64,000 bases of DNA from Glandiceps talaboti (taxonomy: Eukaryota > Hemichordata > Enteropneusta > Spengelidae). The stretch spans positions 2,891,001-2,955,000 of the forward strand of contig NC_135564.1 in the NCBI RefSeq assembly GCF_964340395.1, read 5' to 3'. Made by a program: the position numbers and the translations under genes. The notes beneath the pieces were generated by a model. The model was given only the letters and a program-made list of their open reading frames with translations. It was not told the origin of the DNA and searched no databases. Below are positions 63,674 through 64,000 of this stretch, piece after piece; the first letter of the stretch is position 1; every line of letters begins with the position of its first letter.

Positions 63674-64000
63674 GTTATTCGTAAAATAAACAAAGGTAGT
63701 GTCATATCACAGTAGATCAGATGTAAGGGAATTATACCCCTTAGTAGTTACAAATATATCGAAAACTATCAGTTTAGAATAGGTTACCATGACAACCTAC
63801 CATTAAACTAAGCGAGGAATGTTTCAGTTCGCGTTCACTGGATTTATACAAACAAAAATATACATGTAGTGCCGTGGTAATAACTCTTATGAGTTGAAGT
63901 GTTTTGTGACTGCATGAAGTGTACAATTATCTACCAACCGAACTTGTCTTCACCATAGTATACAAAAATATCATCGAAATTTGAATTCTGATCAGCTAAG
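63674..64000. other. Sequence upstream of the aGPCR start codon
   Basis: Should hold the 5' untranslated region and possibly the promoter of the receptor gene. I see no convincing TATA box or initiator, and the window ends here. Confidence 0.5.

Noticed and set aside
1-64000. CRISPR arrays, bacterial operons or phage elements
   Set aside because: Spliced genes, SINE, LINE and microsatellites show this is eukaryotic DNA, and all direct repeats lack CRISPR-like unique spacers.

Overview
The window is eukaryotic nuclear DNA: AT-rich, almost no long open reading frames, dense in simple repeats (long CATA/GTAT and GTCT arrays, AC, TA, GA and AATT tracts), carrying decayed transposable elements and one clear spliced gene with canonical GT-AG introns. 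The mix (a tRNA-derived SINE with an ATT-rich tail, the 3' end of a LINE of a kind common in marine invertebrates, hammerhead-like motifs of the Penelope type, and an adhesion GPCR with an unusual ectodomain) suggests a marine invertebrate bilaterian such as a mollusc, lophophorate, hemichordate or lancelet. The sequence alone does not decide which.

Right part (about 51.3-63.7 kb, minus strand): one gene of 18 coding exons that I assembled by hand. All 17 splice junctions have GT and AG ends and compatible phases. The joined frame is 2322 nt, giving 773 residues plus a stop. In order it encodes a signal peptide, a divergent C-type lectin-like domain, a GAIN domain ending in a GPS autoproteolysis motif ([13 protein letters not shown]), seven transmembrane helices of the class B2 (adhesion) type, and a 53-residue basic and Ser/Thr-rich cytoplasmic tail in its own last exon. 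Most introns are loaded with simple repeats, including a degenerate minisatellite of about 24-27 bp and a three-copy higher-order array of about 170 bp.

Left part (1-51 kb): gene-poor. I found no gene I can name. It holds microsatellites, two dispersed repeat families each present as an inverted pair (0.24-0.56 / 14.04-14.34 kb, and 17.60-17.88 / 46.25-46.55 kb), a 1.25-kb element with perfect 35-bp terminal inverted repeats (9.63-10.88 kb), a 151-bp foldback MITE-like element (41.0 kb), an inverted-repeat structure at 15.0-15.5 kb, a tRNA-derived SINE (22.1 kb), a disabled LINE 3' end (24.1-25.0 kb), and two degenerate hammerhead-ribozyme-like motifs (12.9 and 18.3 kb). Two isolated exon-like segments on the minus strand (12.0 and 14.8 kb) may belong to an unrecognised gene.

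The single most interesting object is the lectin-like adhesion GPCR. Its ectodomain couples a putative ligand-binding fold to the GAIN/tethered-agonist module.
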